Assembly (NCBI GenBank): GCA_017442735.1
Contig: JAFRZE010000053.1
Location: 1-38,140 of the forward strand
Reading direction: 5' to 3'
DNA length: 38,140 nucleotides
From: Bacillota bacterium
GTDB taxonomy: Bacteria > Bacillota > Clostridia > Lachnospirales > Bianqueaceae
Of the stretch, positions 16,620-24,482 are shown piece by piece (positions within the stretch are counted from its first letter, which is position 1; the number at the start of each line of letters is the position of its first letter). The notes under the pieces are model-generated. The model saw only the letters and a program-made list of their open reading frames with translations. It was not told the DNA's origin and did not search any database. The translations under genes were made by a program, and so were the position numbers.

Positions 16620-17117
16620 TTATAAACAGTGCCGTATCAGTGCCTCAAGCAGGTCTTCGAAATCGACCAATTTCGAAAGTCCTTTGCTAAAGGCTTCCGC
16701 AGCTGTCTTCCGGCAGATCGGATCCGCCTGATCCAGCAAGGGAGCTACTTCATTCTGAAGGATCTCTCCATTCAGAAAGACCAGACTCAGCCACTCTTCG
16801 GTTCCCGCTTTCGTAAATAGCGCCTGCAGCGCTGCCAGATCATTTTTCTTCAGTGCTTCTTCAAGCATGATCAGGTTTTGCTCTGCCTGTTTCCGGTCCG
16901 CCGCATACTCTTCGTCATACAGCATGAGTGCCGCCTTCTGCGCGGTCAGTTCATCCGGCGCTTCAAACCCCTTTTCAAAGAACTGGTACGGCATTTCTGT
17001 CTGAACACTGAAGGACTCTCCCAGAGAGATCCCCCAGATATCGTCTCCTGACTGGATCATTAGATCTTTTTCCAGACCCAGCGCGATTCTTTTCGCTGAC
17101 TCGTAATAAGGATCCAT
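16620..17117 (-). CDS. Uncharacterised 165-residue helical protein of the STAND cassette
   Basis: This protein is not recognised. It is 165 residues, acidic, with no signal peptide, membrane span or cysteine-metal motif. Predicted character is mostly helical, with an Ala/Leu/Glu-rich second half (about 68-165) that could be a short alpha-solenoid or coiled segment. It has the strongest ribosome-binding site of the cassette (AAAGGAGGAG), starts 14 nt after the STAND gene and ends 22 nt before the lipoprotein gene. Its position suggests an adaptor, inhibitor or chaperone linking the two large proteins. That is inference only. Confidence 0.8.
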   Translation of the reverse strand: MDPYYESAKRIALGLEKDLMIQSGDDIWGISLGESFSVQTEMPYQFFEKGFEAPDELTAQKAALMLYDEEYAADRKQAEQNLIMLEEALKKNDLAALQALFTKAGTEEWLSLVFLNGEILQNEVAPLLDQADPICRKTAAEAFSKGLSKLVDFEDLLEALIRHCL

Positions 17118-17131
17118 GTTATTCTCCTCCT

Positions 17132-19939
17132 TTATTCAAGAGCAAAACCATGCTGTCTGGCAATGGTCTTTGCCTGTAGTTCATGCGTTTTCGCGTTCGT
17201 TTCATCACCATTCTTCCTCTCGATCTTCGATAGCTGCAGCAGTGCCTGCGCGTACTGACGGAAAGCACGATGCTGCCTGGTGATGTCACAGCGTCTCTTC
17301 GCGTAGTCGTATGCCTTATTCAGATCATTCTGGCGAAATGCCAGAACGGACAGGCCGGAAAGCGCACTTTGCTCGCCAAGAAACTGACCGGTCTTCTGAC
17401 ACAGGTCAAGCTTCTCACTTAGTAAATCCTCCGCCCGGATAAGATCGCCCTTCTGATCCGCCAGAAGAGCCAGGTTCCCAAGCGCGTTGGCACGTCCGTC
17501 AGCAGCTCCGATCCTGCGGCTGTAGGTCTCCTGTTCCAGGAATTCGTTTTCTGCCTTCAGAAGTTCACTTTTCTTCAGATAGAGAATGCCCAGTGCCCCG
17601 CAGGCATTGATCATACCGGCCATATTACCGCTGTCCGTACTGATCTTTTTCTGACGTTCATACAAGCTCTCGGCTTTTTCAAGGTCACCCATGGATACCG
17701 CGATATTGCCCAGGTTTCCAAGCGCGATCTGCATACCGTCCCGCTGATTAAGGCTGGTCGCGAGCGAAAGAACGCTCTCAAAGGCTTGTTTTGCCGCGGG
17801 AAGGTCATTTCTCATCAAAGCGACGAGTCCGATATTACCGATCGCGCGCTGCTGTTCATACCGATCGCCGATCTTCCTGGATATTGCGTATTTCTGCTGA
17901 TAACAGGCGGCGGCCTCCGCAAGCTTTCCTTTTCTCTGGAAGAGATTGCCCATCAGGCCGCAGGCATTTTGTCTGGTAGCCGGAGCAGCGGATGAAACGT
18001 TTTCGTCCGTCAGGTAAGTCAGGAGTTTTTCAGCGCTTTCAGTTTCTCCCATTTCAGCGAAAAGCTCAGAAAGATGGAAAAGAAGATCCGGGTCATAGCC
18101 TTGCGGCGCTGTCAGGATCGTCTGATACCCTTCACGAACGGAATATCCTTTCGCTGACAGCGACATCCAGTAGGCTTTCGTTTCATGCCGGCTGCGATTC
18201 CATATATCCAGGAAACAGGATGGATCTGAGAGCCATTTTCGCAGGAGATCATACTCTTTTTCCTGATCCAGCAGCCAGGGAAGTTCATATCCGATTCGGG
18301 GCGAATCCGAATGGTCCAGATACCACCGGATCAGCCGAGACCTTGTCTCATGAACTTTTCCCTCCGTCAGATCATAATGGATCTTGACCGCCTCCGCAAA
18401 CCCCGGAATGGCAAAATGGATCGCGCCGGTACTTACAGCCGTAAACGGTTCCAGTTCCAGCATAACTGGCGCGAACCATGCTTGTGGGATATTCCCCATC
18501 AGGTCGATCAGTTCTGCCTCGGAAAGACCATTTCTAGAGCCCTGAAGCAAGGCAAACAGTTTCCCAAGAGAAGGATTTCCTTCGCCGGTATAGTCCTGAT
18601 CCAGTCGTTCCAGGACTTTCAGAAACAGTTCCAAATGGTTTTCACAGGACAGATAATCGTTCAGCTGATCTTCCAGAAGTTCGAATTTCCCGACATGCCG
18701 CATCTCTCCCAGAAGGGTGATCAGATAGAGCGGATTACGCGCGTTTTCGGATTTTTCAAGAAGAGCGATATGCTTAGGACTTAACGATTTTGAGAAAGAC
18801 GACAGATATTCCTCCGCGATCCGAGATACTTCCTGCGCCTGCAGTCTCTCCAGAAACAGTTCCTGATGATCCCGAAGCTTCAGCCGTCGCAGAACTTCGC
18901 CCTCTTCAGCCGTTACCAGGACGCATACGCCTTCCGGCAGTTCTGCCGGCAGCCAGGAAAGGCCGTATCCGTCATCCAGAGAAAGCGCGTCCAGCTGATC
19001 AATGATCAGGTTGATCTTTCTTTGTTTGACAGACATGCTCAGCAGGATGAAAACAGCTCTGCGAAGATCTTCCTTCCTATTTGGTTCCGGATAATCAAGG
19101 GAAAAAGCCTGCTTCAGTTCACCGGTCAGCTGTCTGGCGATCTGTTCCCAGCCTTTTTCGGCGGCGTTGCCCACATAGTAGACAAACAGATACTCATCCG
19201 GATCGGACTGGTGATCCATGACCCACCTGGAAAGCATAGCCGTCTTTCCGGCGCCTTCCTCTCCAAGAAGAAGCACCAGGCCCCTTTGCTCCATCAAATG
19301 GTCAAGCAAGGCCTTTTTCGAAGGTCTTTCGATATATCCCGCCGCGTACCGGGAAGCCTGGAACAGCTGGTCTTCCCTTACCTGCCGGATCGGATCCGAC
19401 TCTTCCGTCTGCAGGATCAGCCGATCGACCGCGCCGATCAGATCATGATAGACCTGATCAGCAAAGCTCTGAAGATCTTTATAACCGTCCATTACCGGAT
19501 AACGGCTGCTTCGGATCTTCTCTTTCAGTTCGTCCTGATGAGGGTCTTCCGGGAAACGGCCATATAGCTCTTCCGTCAGAGACTTATCCCGCAGATAAAA
19601 GAACGCTTCGGTATCATCAGGTGCTTCCAGCGCGCCATACAGGATCTCCTGCTCGGTGACAGAGATCTCCGATCCGTCCGGGATCCAGCCATACCGTTCA
19701 CCGATCATGCCCATAAACAGCGGCCGGCACCGATCGATCTCATTCATGCAGATATCGACGGTTTCGCCTTTTTCAGACTGCTCCTCTGTCACGCCCCACC
19801 GAAGATCTACTCCAATGAATTCCGCTTTTCGTTTATGGCAGTAGTCCGCGATCATCGGGAAGACTTTTCCCACAAGCACATCGCGTTCCTTTGTCATATC
19901 GTTAAAAGTGGAAGATACGAATATTCTTAGTTGTTTCAT
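17132..19939 (-). CDS. DUF4062-STAND NTPase-TPR protein
   Basis: The 935-residue protein combines three parts. Residues 1-110 are a DUF4062 domain (RIFVSSTFNDM at 5-15, DLRWGVTEE at 45-53), also found at the front of animal NPHP3/TEP1/NWD1-type NACHT proteins. Residues 205-520 form a STAND/NACHT-like ATPase with Walker A GEEGAGKT (226-233) and Walker B NLIIDQLD (310-317). Residues 655-930 hold about seven TPRs of exactly 40-residue period (kinesin light chain type: GNIGLVA, GNLGNIA, GALGILY, GNLALLA). Such proteins act as ligand-sensing switches that oligomerise; many bacterial ones serve anti-phage defence. The start at 19939 (MKQLRIFV) is preferred to an ATG at 19993 that has no RBS. TGAGG lies very close (about 4 nt), and the promoter places the transcript start at or next to the ATG. 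It heads a three-gene operon and is divergent from lgt. Confidence 0.88.
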   Translation of the reverse strand: MKQLRIFVSSTFNDMTKERDVLVGKVFPMIADYCHKRKAEFIGVDLRWGVTEEQSEKGETVDICMNEIDRCRPLFMGMIGERYGWIPDGSEISVTEQEILYGALEAPDDTEAFFYLRDKSLTEELYGRFPEDPHQDELKEKIRSSRYPVMDGYKDLQSFADQVYHDLIGAVDRLILQTEESDPIRQVREDQLFQASRYAAGYIERPSKKALLDHLMEQRGLVLLLGEEGAGKTAMLSRWVMDHQSDPDEYLFVYYVGNAAEKGWEQIARQLTGELKQAFSLDYPEPNRKEDLRRAVFILLSMSVKQRKINLIIDQLDALSLDDGYGLSWLPAELPEGVCVLVTAEEGEVLRRLKLRDHQELFLERLQAQEVSRIAEEYLSSFSKSLSPKHIALLEKSENARNPLYLITLLGEMRHVGKFELLEDQLNDYLSCENHLELFLKVLERLDQDYTGEGNPSLGKLFALLQGSRNGLSEAELIDLMGNIPQAWFAPVMLELEPFTAVSTGAIHFAIPGFAEAVKIHYDLTEGKVHETRSRLIRWYLDHSDSPRIGYELPWLLDQEKEYDLLRKWLSDPSCFLDIWNRSRHETKAYWMSLSAKGYSVREGYQTILTAPQGYDPDLLFHLSELFAEMGETESAEKLLTYLTDENVSSAAPATRQNACGLMGNLFQRKGKLAEAAACYQQKYAISRKIGDRYEQQRAIGNIGLVALMRNDLPAAKQAFESVLSLATSLNQRDGMQIALGNLGNIAVSMGDLEKAESLYERQKKISTDSGNMAGMINACGALGILYLKKSELLKAENEFLEQETYSRRIGAADGRANALGNLALLADQKGDLIRAEDLLSEKLDLCQKTGQFLGEQSALSGLSVLAFRQNDLNKAYDYAKRRCDITRQHRAFRQYAQALLQLSKIERKNGDETNAKTHELQAKTIARQHGFALE

Positions 19940-19946
19940 AAACCTC

Positions 19947-19975
19947 AGTATACAGGCAATTGCATTTCTACGCAA
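19947..19975 (-). promoter_or_regulatory. Promoter of the STAND cassette, overlapping the lgt promoter
   Basis: Minus strand: -35 TTGCGT (19970-19975), 17-bp spacer, -10 TATACT (19947-19952). The ATG at 19939 is only 7 bp beyond the -10, so the mRNA would be leaderless or nearly so. The -35 lies inside the spacer of the opposing lgt promoter. The -10 is part of an inverted repeat CAGTATAC/GTATACTG (19946-19953 and 19982-19989). Confidence 0.65.
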
Positions 19976-19988
19976 TATGATGTATACT
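19960..19988 (+). promoter_or_regulatory. lgt: Promoter of lgt, overlapping the STAND promoter
   Basis: Plus strand: -35 TTGCAT (19960-19965), 17-bp spacer, -10 TATACT (19983-19988). The -10 falls in the right arm of the CAGTATAC/GTATACTG inverted repeat. AAGGAG and the lgt ATG follow at 20011-20024. Confidence 0.8.
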
Positions 19989-20023
19989 GTCATGGTGATT
20001 TTATTTCGTTAAGGAGTCTGTTT

Positions 20024-21157
20024 ATGCCTGATATTTGGTTTCCCTATCTGGGGATCGCGATCGAACATTTAAACAAAGTTGCTTTTACGATTTTTGGGAT
20101 CGATATTGCCTGGTACGGTGTTATTATAGCCTGTGGTGTTGTCGCCGGGCTTCTCCTGGGCCGCATACTGGCCAAAAAGTCCGGGCAGGATCCCGATCTT
20201 TATATCGATTTTCTGATCTACGCACTGATTTTTTCACTGATCGGCGCCCGTATCTACTACGTCATCTTCTCCTGGGACCAGTACGCGGACAATCCCTTAC
20301 GCGTCTTTGATTTCAGAAGCGGCGGCCTGGCGATCTACGGCGGCGTGATCGGCGCTATCCTTACCGCGTTCGTTTTCTGTAAGGCAAAAAAATACTCCAT
20401 GCTGCAGCTGCTGGATACCGCGATGCCCGGTCTGGCACTGGGACAGGCGATCGGCCGTTGGGGCAACTTCTTCAACCAGGAATGCTTTGGCACCTATACA
20501 GATAATATTTTTGCCATGCGTCTGAATATCGAAACAGCTGCCTATACGACCCAGGAACTTCTGAAAGAAAGCATTTCCAAGGGCGGTGTCCGCTATATTC
20601 AGGTTCACCCCATGTTCCTGTATGAATCCTTCTGGTGTCTGATGCTGACCATCGTCCTGGTGCTCTTCTTCCGAAAGAAGAAATTCCATGGACAGATCCT
20701 TTTCACCTATATGATCGGCTATGGGCTCGGCCGCGCCTGGATCGAGACCCTCCGGACGGACCAGCTTCTTTTCTGGAACACCAACTTCCCTGTTTCTGTC
20801 CTTGTATCCATCCTGATGGTCATTGTCGGAATCATCCTCATAATCGCTTTCGCCCGGAAAGACAAGATCGCGAAAGAGCGTGCTGCCATCACCGAGAACG
20901 AATACGCGCCGGATATTGAATCATCCGCTGAGACTGACGCACTGGATGATTTGGCGCAGTCCCTCGCAGAAGAGTCTTCGGAAGAGGAAGAAGAAGCCGA
21001 AGAGTCGGCTGATGAAGAAACGGATGAAGAATCCGCCGAAGAAGAATCTCCGGCGGAAGAGAACGACGAGGAAGCAGAAGAAGAAACAGAAGAAGTAGAA
21101 GAAAAAGAACAAGAAAAGAAAAAACCAGAGATCACGGATGAGGATCTCTGGGGTTAA
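20024..21157 (+). CDS. lgt: Prolipoprotein diacylglyceryl transferase with a long acidic C-terminal tail
   Basis: Lgt moves diacylglycerol from phosphatidylglycerol to the lipobox cysteine of prolipoproteins. The catalytic core (about 1-280) is multi-spanning, with GGLAIYGGVIGA (100-111), GRWGNFFNQECFG (144-156) and GYGLGRAWIETLRTD (232-246), carrying the conserved Arg, Asn and Glu residues. The start at 20024 (MPDIWFPY) has AAGGAG upstream. Residues about 295-377 are an added, very Glu-rich tail ending in KKKPEITDEDLWG; the usual length is about 260-290, so this is 90-100 residues longer. The tail should be cytosolic and disordered, with unknown function. Two lipoproteins encoded nearby (13298-16597 and 26677-27693) are expected substrates. 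Confidence 0.96.
   Translation: MPDIWFPYLGIAIEHLNKVAFTIFGIDIAWYGVIIACGVVAGLLLGRILAKKSGQDPDLYIDFLIYALIFSLIGARIYYVIFSWDQYADNPLRVFDFRSGGLAIYGGVIGAILTAFVFCKAKKYSMLQLLDTAMPGLALGQAIGRWGNFFNQECFGTYTDNIFAMRLNIETAAYTTQELLKESISKGGVRYIQVHPMFLYESFWCLMLTIVLVLFFRKKKFHGQILFTYMIGYGLGRAWIETLRTDQLLFWNTNFPVSVLVSILMVIVGIILIIAFARKDKIAKERAAITENEYAPDIESSAETDALDDLAQSLAEESSEEEEEAEESADEETDEESAEEESPAEENDEEAEEETEEVEEKEQEKKKPEITDEDLWG
21113..21151 (-). terminator. lepA: lepA terminator embedded in the 3' end of lgt
   Basis: On the minus strand a perfect 9-bp stem CCAGAGATC/GATCTCTGG with a 9-nt loop is followed by UUUUUUCUUUUC. It lies just past the lepA stop (21165) but entirely inside the lgt coding sequence; the U-tract corresponds to the KKK codons of the Lgt tail. 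On the plus strand the same stem lacks a good U-tract. Confidence 0.85.
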
Positions 21158-21164
21158 AAGAATT

Positions 21165-22979
21165 TTATGACCTTTCATCATCATACTTGAGCACAGCCAT
21201 GAAGGCACTTTGCGGAATCTCGACATTACCGATCTGTCGCATCCGCTTTTTGCCTTCTTTTTGTTTTTCAAGCAGTTTTTTCTTACGGGTAATATCACCG
21301 CCGTAACACTTGGCAAGCACATCCTTGCGCATAGCTTTGACGGTTTCTCTGGCAATGACTTTTCCACCGATGGCCGCCTGGATCGGGATCTCGAACAAAT
21401 GTCTCGGGATCTCATCTTTCAGTTTTTCAGCCATCCGGCGTCCGCGCTCATAGGCTTTGGAAGTATGAACGATAAAGGAAAGCGCATCCACCATCTCCCG
21501 GTTGATCAGCATATCCAGCCGCACAAGATCGGATTTCTCGTAATCCAGCAGCTCATAGTCAAAGGAAGCGTATCCTCTGCTCCGGCTCTTGAGCGCGTCG
21601 AAGAAATCATAGATGATCTCGTTCAGGGGCAGATGATACTTGAGGATCGCGCGGGTGTCTTCTATATATTGAATACTTTGATAGATCCCTCGCCGGTCCT
21701 GGCACAGATCCATGATCGATCCGATATATTCAGTCGGGATCATGATCTCAGCGTCCACGATGGGTTCTTCCATATAGTCGATCTCGGCGGCATCCGGAAG
21801 ATTTGCCGGATTGGAGATCATCAGCTCTTCGCCGTTGGTCTTATGGACCTTATATATAACGCCCGGCGCCGTAGTGACCAGATCCAGATTGAATTCCCGC
21901 TCCAGTCTTTCCTCAATGATCTCCATATGCAGAAGACCAAGGAATCCGCAGCGAAAACCAAATCCGAGCGCGGCCGATGTTTCCGGCTCATAGAAAAGGG
22001 ATGCGTCGTTCAGTTTCAGCTTCTCCAGAGCGTCTCTCAGATCCGGATATTTGGCGCCATCTGCCGGATAGAGGCCGCAATAGACCATCGACTGAACTCT
22101 CTTGTATCCCGGCAGGGCTTCTTTTGCCGGGCGGGAAGCTTCCGTCACCGTATCACCGACACGTGTATTGGATACATCTTTGATGCTGGCGGTAAAATAA
22201 CCGACTTCTCCCACACCAAGCGATTCAGCCGGGATCAGTGTACCGGCTCCCATATAACCGACTTCGACCACATCATATTCGGCACCGGCCGCCATCATGC
22301 GCACACGGGTGCCGCGGCGAAGCGACCCATCCATCACGCGGCAGAATACAATGACGCCCCGATAGGAATCATAGAGAGAATCAAAGATGAGCGCTTTCAG
22401 CGGGCCTTCTTGTTTTCCTTCAGGCGCGGGGATCTTCTGAACGATCTGTTCCAGTACTTCTTCAATATTGACGCCGGTCTTTGCCGAGATCAGCGGCGCT
22501 TCGGAAGCATCCAGTCCGATAATATCCTCGATCTCTGTCCTGACCCGTTCCGGATCAGCGGCCGGCAGATCGATCTTATTGATCACCGGGATCGTTTCCA
22601 GATCATGCTCCAATGCCAGATAGACATTGGCCAGGGTCTGTGCTTCCACACCCTGTGTGGCGTCGACGACCAGCACTGCTCCTTCACAGGCAGCCAGCGA
22701 CCGGGAGACTTCGTAATTGAAATCCACATGACCTGGGGTATCGATCAGGTTCAGGATATATTCCTGTCCGTCCTCCGCGTGATACACCAGTCTGACAGCC
22801 TGCGCTTTGATCGTGATGCCGCGCTCTCGTTCCAGATCCATGTTATCCAGGACCTGATCCTGCATTTCTCTTTCAGTCAGCAGACCGGTTTTCTGGATGA
22901 TCCGGTCAGCCAGCGTGGACTTACCGTGATCGATATGCGCGATAATACAGAAATTTCGGATTCTGTTCGGGTCCGACAT
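21165..22979 (-). CDS. lepA: Elongation factor 4 / back-translocase LepA
   Basis: LepA is a ribosome-binding translational GTPase, implicated in back-translocation and in 30S assembly. The 604-residue product has [22 protein letters not shown] and NKID motifs, EF-G-like domains II, III and V, and the LepA-specific C-terminal domain ending near [17 protein letters not shown]. The start at 22979 (MSDPNRIRN) fits the family and has AAAGGA upstream; a longer in-frame start at 23012 would lie in the preceding terminator. Only 25 bp separate it from that terminator and no promoter is clear there, so it probably depends on read-through from rpsT. It converges on lgt with a 7-bp gap. Confidence 0.97.
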   Translation of the reverse strand: MSDPNRIRNFCIIAHIDHGKSTLADRIIQKTGLLTEREMQDQVLDNMDLERERGITIKAQAVRLVYHAEDGQEYILNLIDTPGHVDFNYEVSRSLAACEGAVLVVDATQGVEAQTLANVYLALEHDLETIPVINKIDLPAADPERVRTEIEDIIGLDASEAPLISAKTGVNIEEVLEQIVQKIPAPEGKQEGPLKALIFDSLYDSYRGVIVFCRVMDGSLRRGTRVRMMAAGAEYDVVEVGYMGAGTLIPAESLGVGEVGYFTASIKDVSNTRVGDTVTEASRPAKEALPGYKRVQSMVYCGLYPADGAKYPDLRDALEKLKLNDASLFYEPETSAALGFGFRCGFLGLLHMEIIEERLEREFNLDLVTTAPGVIYKVHKTNGEELMISNPANLPDAAEIDYMEEPIVDAEIMIPTEYIGSIMDLCQDRRGIYQSIQYIEDTRAILKYHLPLNEIIYDFFDALKSRSRGYASFDYELLDYEKSDLVRLDMLINREMVDALSFIVHTSKAYERGRRMAEKLKDEIPRHLFEIPIQAAIGGKVIARETVKAMRKDVLAKCYGGDITRKKKLLEKQKEGKKRMRQIGNVEIPQSAFMAVLKYDDERS

Positions 22980-23003
22980 AGATCTTTTTCCTTTCCGATT
23001 ATG

Positions 23004-23042
23004 AAAAAACACCCTTAAGCAAATCCATAGTGCTTAGGGGTG
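23004..23042 (-). terminator. rpsT: Terminator or attenuator between rpsT and lepA
   Basis: Minus strand: 12-bp stem CACCCCTAAGCA/TGCTTAAGGGTG (one G·U pair, 9-nt loop) followed by six U. It lies about 35 nt after the rpsT stop and about 25 nt before the lepA start codon. Confidence 0.88.
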
Positions 23043-23076
23043 CTTCCCAATCTACTTTTACGATTTCAGTCAGAAA

Positions 23077-23340
23077 TCAGGCAATCTTATTGACCATTTT
23101 CTGAAGACGAGAAACCTTGCGGGACGCATTGTTCTTATGATAAACGCCCTTGGATTTCGCCTTGTCAATGGCCGCTACGGCAACGCTAAGAGCAGCTTTT
23201 GCTGCAGCCGCATCCTTGGCTTCACAAGCCATATGGACCTTGCGGATCGCGGTCTTCACGCTGGAACGGATCATTTTATTGCGCAGGGTCTTGGTGCGGA
23301 TAACTAAAACACGTTTCTTGGCCGATTTAATGTTCGCCAT
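23077..23340 (-). CDS. rpsT: 30S ribosomal protein S20
   Basis: The 87-residue basic protein starts MANIKSAKKRV and has the three-helix S20 pattern with conserved NKMIRSSVKTAIRK and GVYHKNNASRKVSRLQK segments. It binds 16S rRNA at the base of the 30S body. AGGAGG lies about 11 nt before the ATG. It has its own consensus promoter and a short structured leader, and sits between holA and lepA as in many Bacillota. The gpr and spoIIP genes found here in Bacillus are missing. Confidence 0.98.
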   Translation of the reverse strand: MANIKSAKKRVLVIRTKTLRNKMIRSSVKTAIRKVHMACEAKDAAAAKAALSVAVAAIDKAKSKGVYHKNNASRKVSRLQKMVNKIA

Positions 23341-23369
23341 ATTGGTACAAACCTCCTGAGAATTCTAAT

Positions 23370-23386
23370 GGCAGCCATCTGCTGCC
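23370..23386 (-). promoter_or_regulatory. rpsT: Small hairpin in the rpsT leader
   Basis: A 6-bp G+C-rich stem GGCAGC/GCTGCC with a 5-nt loop lies in the approximately 80-nt leader, about 15 nt upstream of the Shine-Dalgarno sequence. S20 represses its own translation in Escherichia coli; whether this stem has such a role is unknown. Confidence 0.35.
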
Positions 23387-23425
23387 CGAGTAAAAATAGA
23401 ATGGACAGACTAAGACACGCAGGAT

Positions 23426-23454
23426 ATTATACGATATCCTTCCTCCCGTGTCAA
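23426..23454 (-). promoter_or_regulatory. rpsT: Perfect-consensus promoter of rpsT
   Basis: Minus strand: -35 TTGACA (23449-23454), 17-bp spacer, -10 TATAAT (23426-23431), both exact consensus. The -10 is centred in a 7-bp inverted repeat AGGATAT/ATATCCT (23421-23440). Confidence 0.95.
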
Positions 23455-23462
23455 CAGTTTTT

Positions 23463-24479
23463 TCACGTTTTCATTGAATTTTTCGGGTAGGAAGCAGGGT
23501 CCGCGTAGGTCAGAAGGGTAAGATCCAGCGCTTCATCAATCGTCATCTCGCCGGTCTTGACAGCCAGATCGGTCTGATATAGTTTTTCGAGGATCCGGTA
23601 AACCTTCTCTCTCCCGAACATCCTGGCCTGACGGATATATTCTTTTGCGGCGAAGTCTCTGATCTTTAATTCAGCCGCTACTTCCTGAAAAGAGCTTTTC
23701 TCCATCAGCGAGGTCCTGTACAGCATATGGAACTGCCGCCCGATCATATAGAAAATGTGTTCCTTCTTCTCGTTCTGACGAAGCAGATCCTTATAGGCCA
23801 GATAAGCGCCCGCGCTTTTTCCGCTGCCGAGAAGATCTGTCAGACGAAAGATCCTTGTTTCAACGGAAGGAGAAATGATCTGATCGATGTCCGCGTGAGT
23901 GATCATTCCTTTTTCTTTCACGAGAGAACATAGCTTTTCTACTTCTGAAAGGATATGTGCCATGTCGGTGCCTGCCAGGGAAAGAAGATAGGATATCTCA
24001 TTATTATCGATCCGGACCGCTCTCTTTTTGCATTCCTGCCGGATCCAAACCGACAGATCATGTTCATTTGGATGATCCAGTGTGATCACCTGTCCGCATT
24101 TCTGAACGGATTTAAACAGTTTGGTCCGCTTGTCGATTTCATCTTCCATAAAGACGGCCGTCGTCGTCTGCGGCAGATCTTCCAGGATCTTCTGCAGTCC
24201 TTCGAATTCATTCGACTTCTTTCCGAACGCGCCTGACTGTTCTATCACGACGACTCTTCTCTCGCCAAGGAACGGAAGCGTCTCCAGGCTGATTTTGATC
24301 TCTTCCGGATCCATCCTGGCTCCGACAAAATGATCAAAATTCATGAACGCGTCTTCTTCGCTGATCAGCGCGTCTTTGATCCTGTCCGTATTGAGCCTGA
24401 TCAGAAAAGGCTCATTGCCGGTAAGCAGATAAAGATTACCGATCTCACCGTCTCTGATCTGTTCTTTCAGTGTTTTCAT
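23463..24479 (-). CDS. holA: DNA polymerase III subunit delta
   Basis: HolA opens the beta sliding clamp within the clamp-loader complex during replication. The 338-residue protein shows the family pattern: N-terminal LYLLTGNEPFLI, TLPFLGERRVVVIEQ, an AAA+-like fold without a functional P-loop, and a C-terminal collar domain ending near KTGEMTIDEALDLTLL. The start at 24479 has AGGA within the end of comEC, three bases after its stop codon, implying co-transcription. The comEC-holA-rpsT order is conserved in Bacillota. No terminator is visible before the rpsT promoter. Confidence 0.96.
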   Translation of the reverse strand: MKTLKEQIRDGEIGNLYLLTGNEPFLIRLNTDRIKDALISEEDAFMNFDHFVGARMDPEEIKISLETLPFLGERRVVVIEQSGAFGKKSNEFEGLQKILEDLPQTTTAVFMEDEIDKRTKLFKSVQKCGQVITLDHPNEHDLSVWIRQECKKRAVRIDNNEISYLLSLAGTDMAHILSEVEKLCSLVKEKGMITHADIDQIISPSVETRIFRLTDLLGSGKSAGAYLAYKDLLRQNEKKEHIFYMIGRQFHMLYRTSLMEKSSFQEVAAELKIRDFAAKEYIRQARMFGREKVYRILEKLYQTDLAVKTGEMTIDEALDLTLLTYADPASYPKNSMKT

Positions 24480-24482
24480 AGT

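Noticed and set aside
19931-20023. Longer Lgt reading frame beginning inside the STAND gene start
   Set aside because: The extension would cross both promoters and lacks an RBS; the ATG at 20024 has AAGGAG and matches Lgt N-termini.
20880-21098. Lys/Arg-rich small plus-strand ORF overlapping the Lgt tail
   Set aside because: It is a frame-shifted reading of the GAA/GAG-rich acidic tail and has no RBS.
21210-23018. Long plus-strand open frame of 602 codons opposite lepA
   Set aside because: It is antisense to a fully conserved lepA gene and has no RBS or family resemblance; the openness follows from codon bias.
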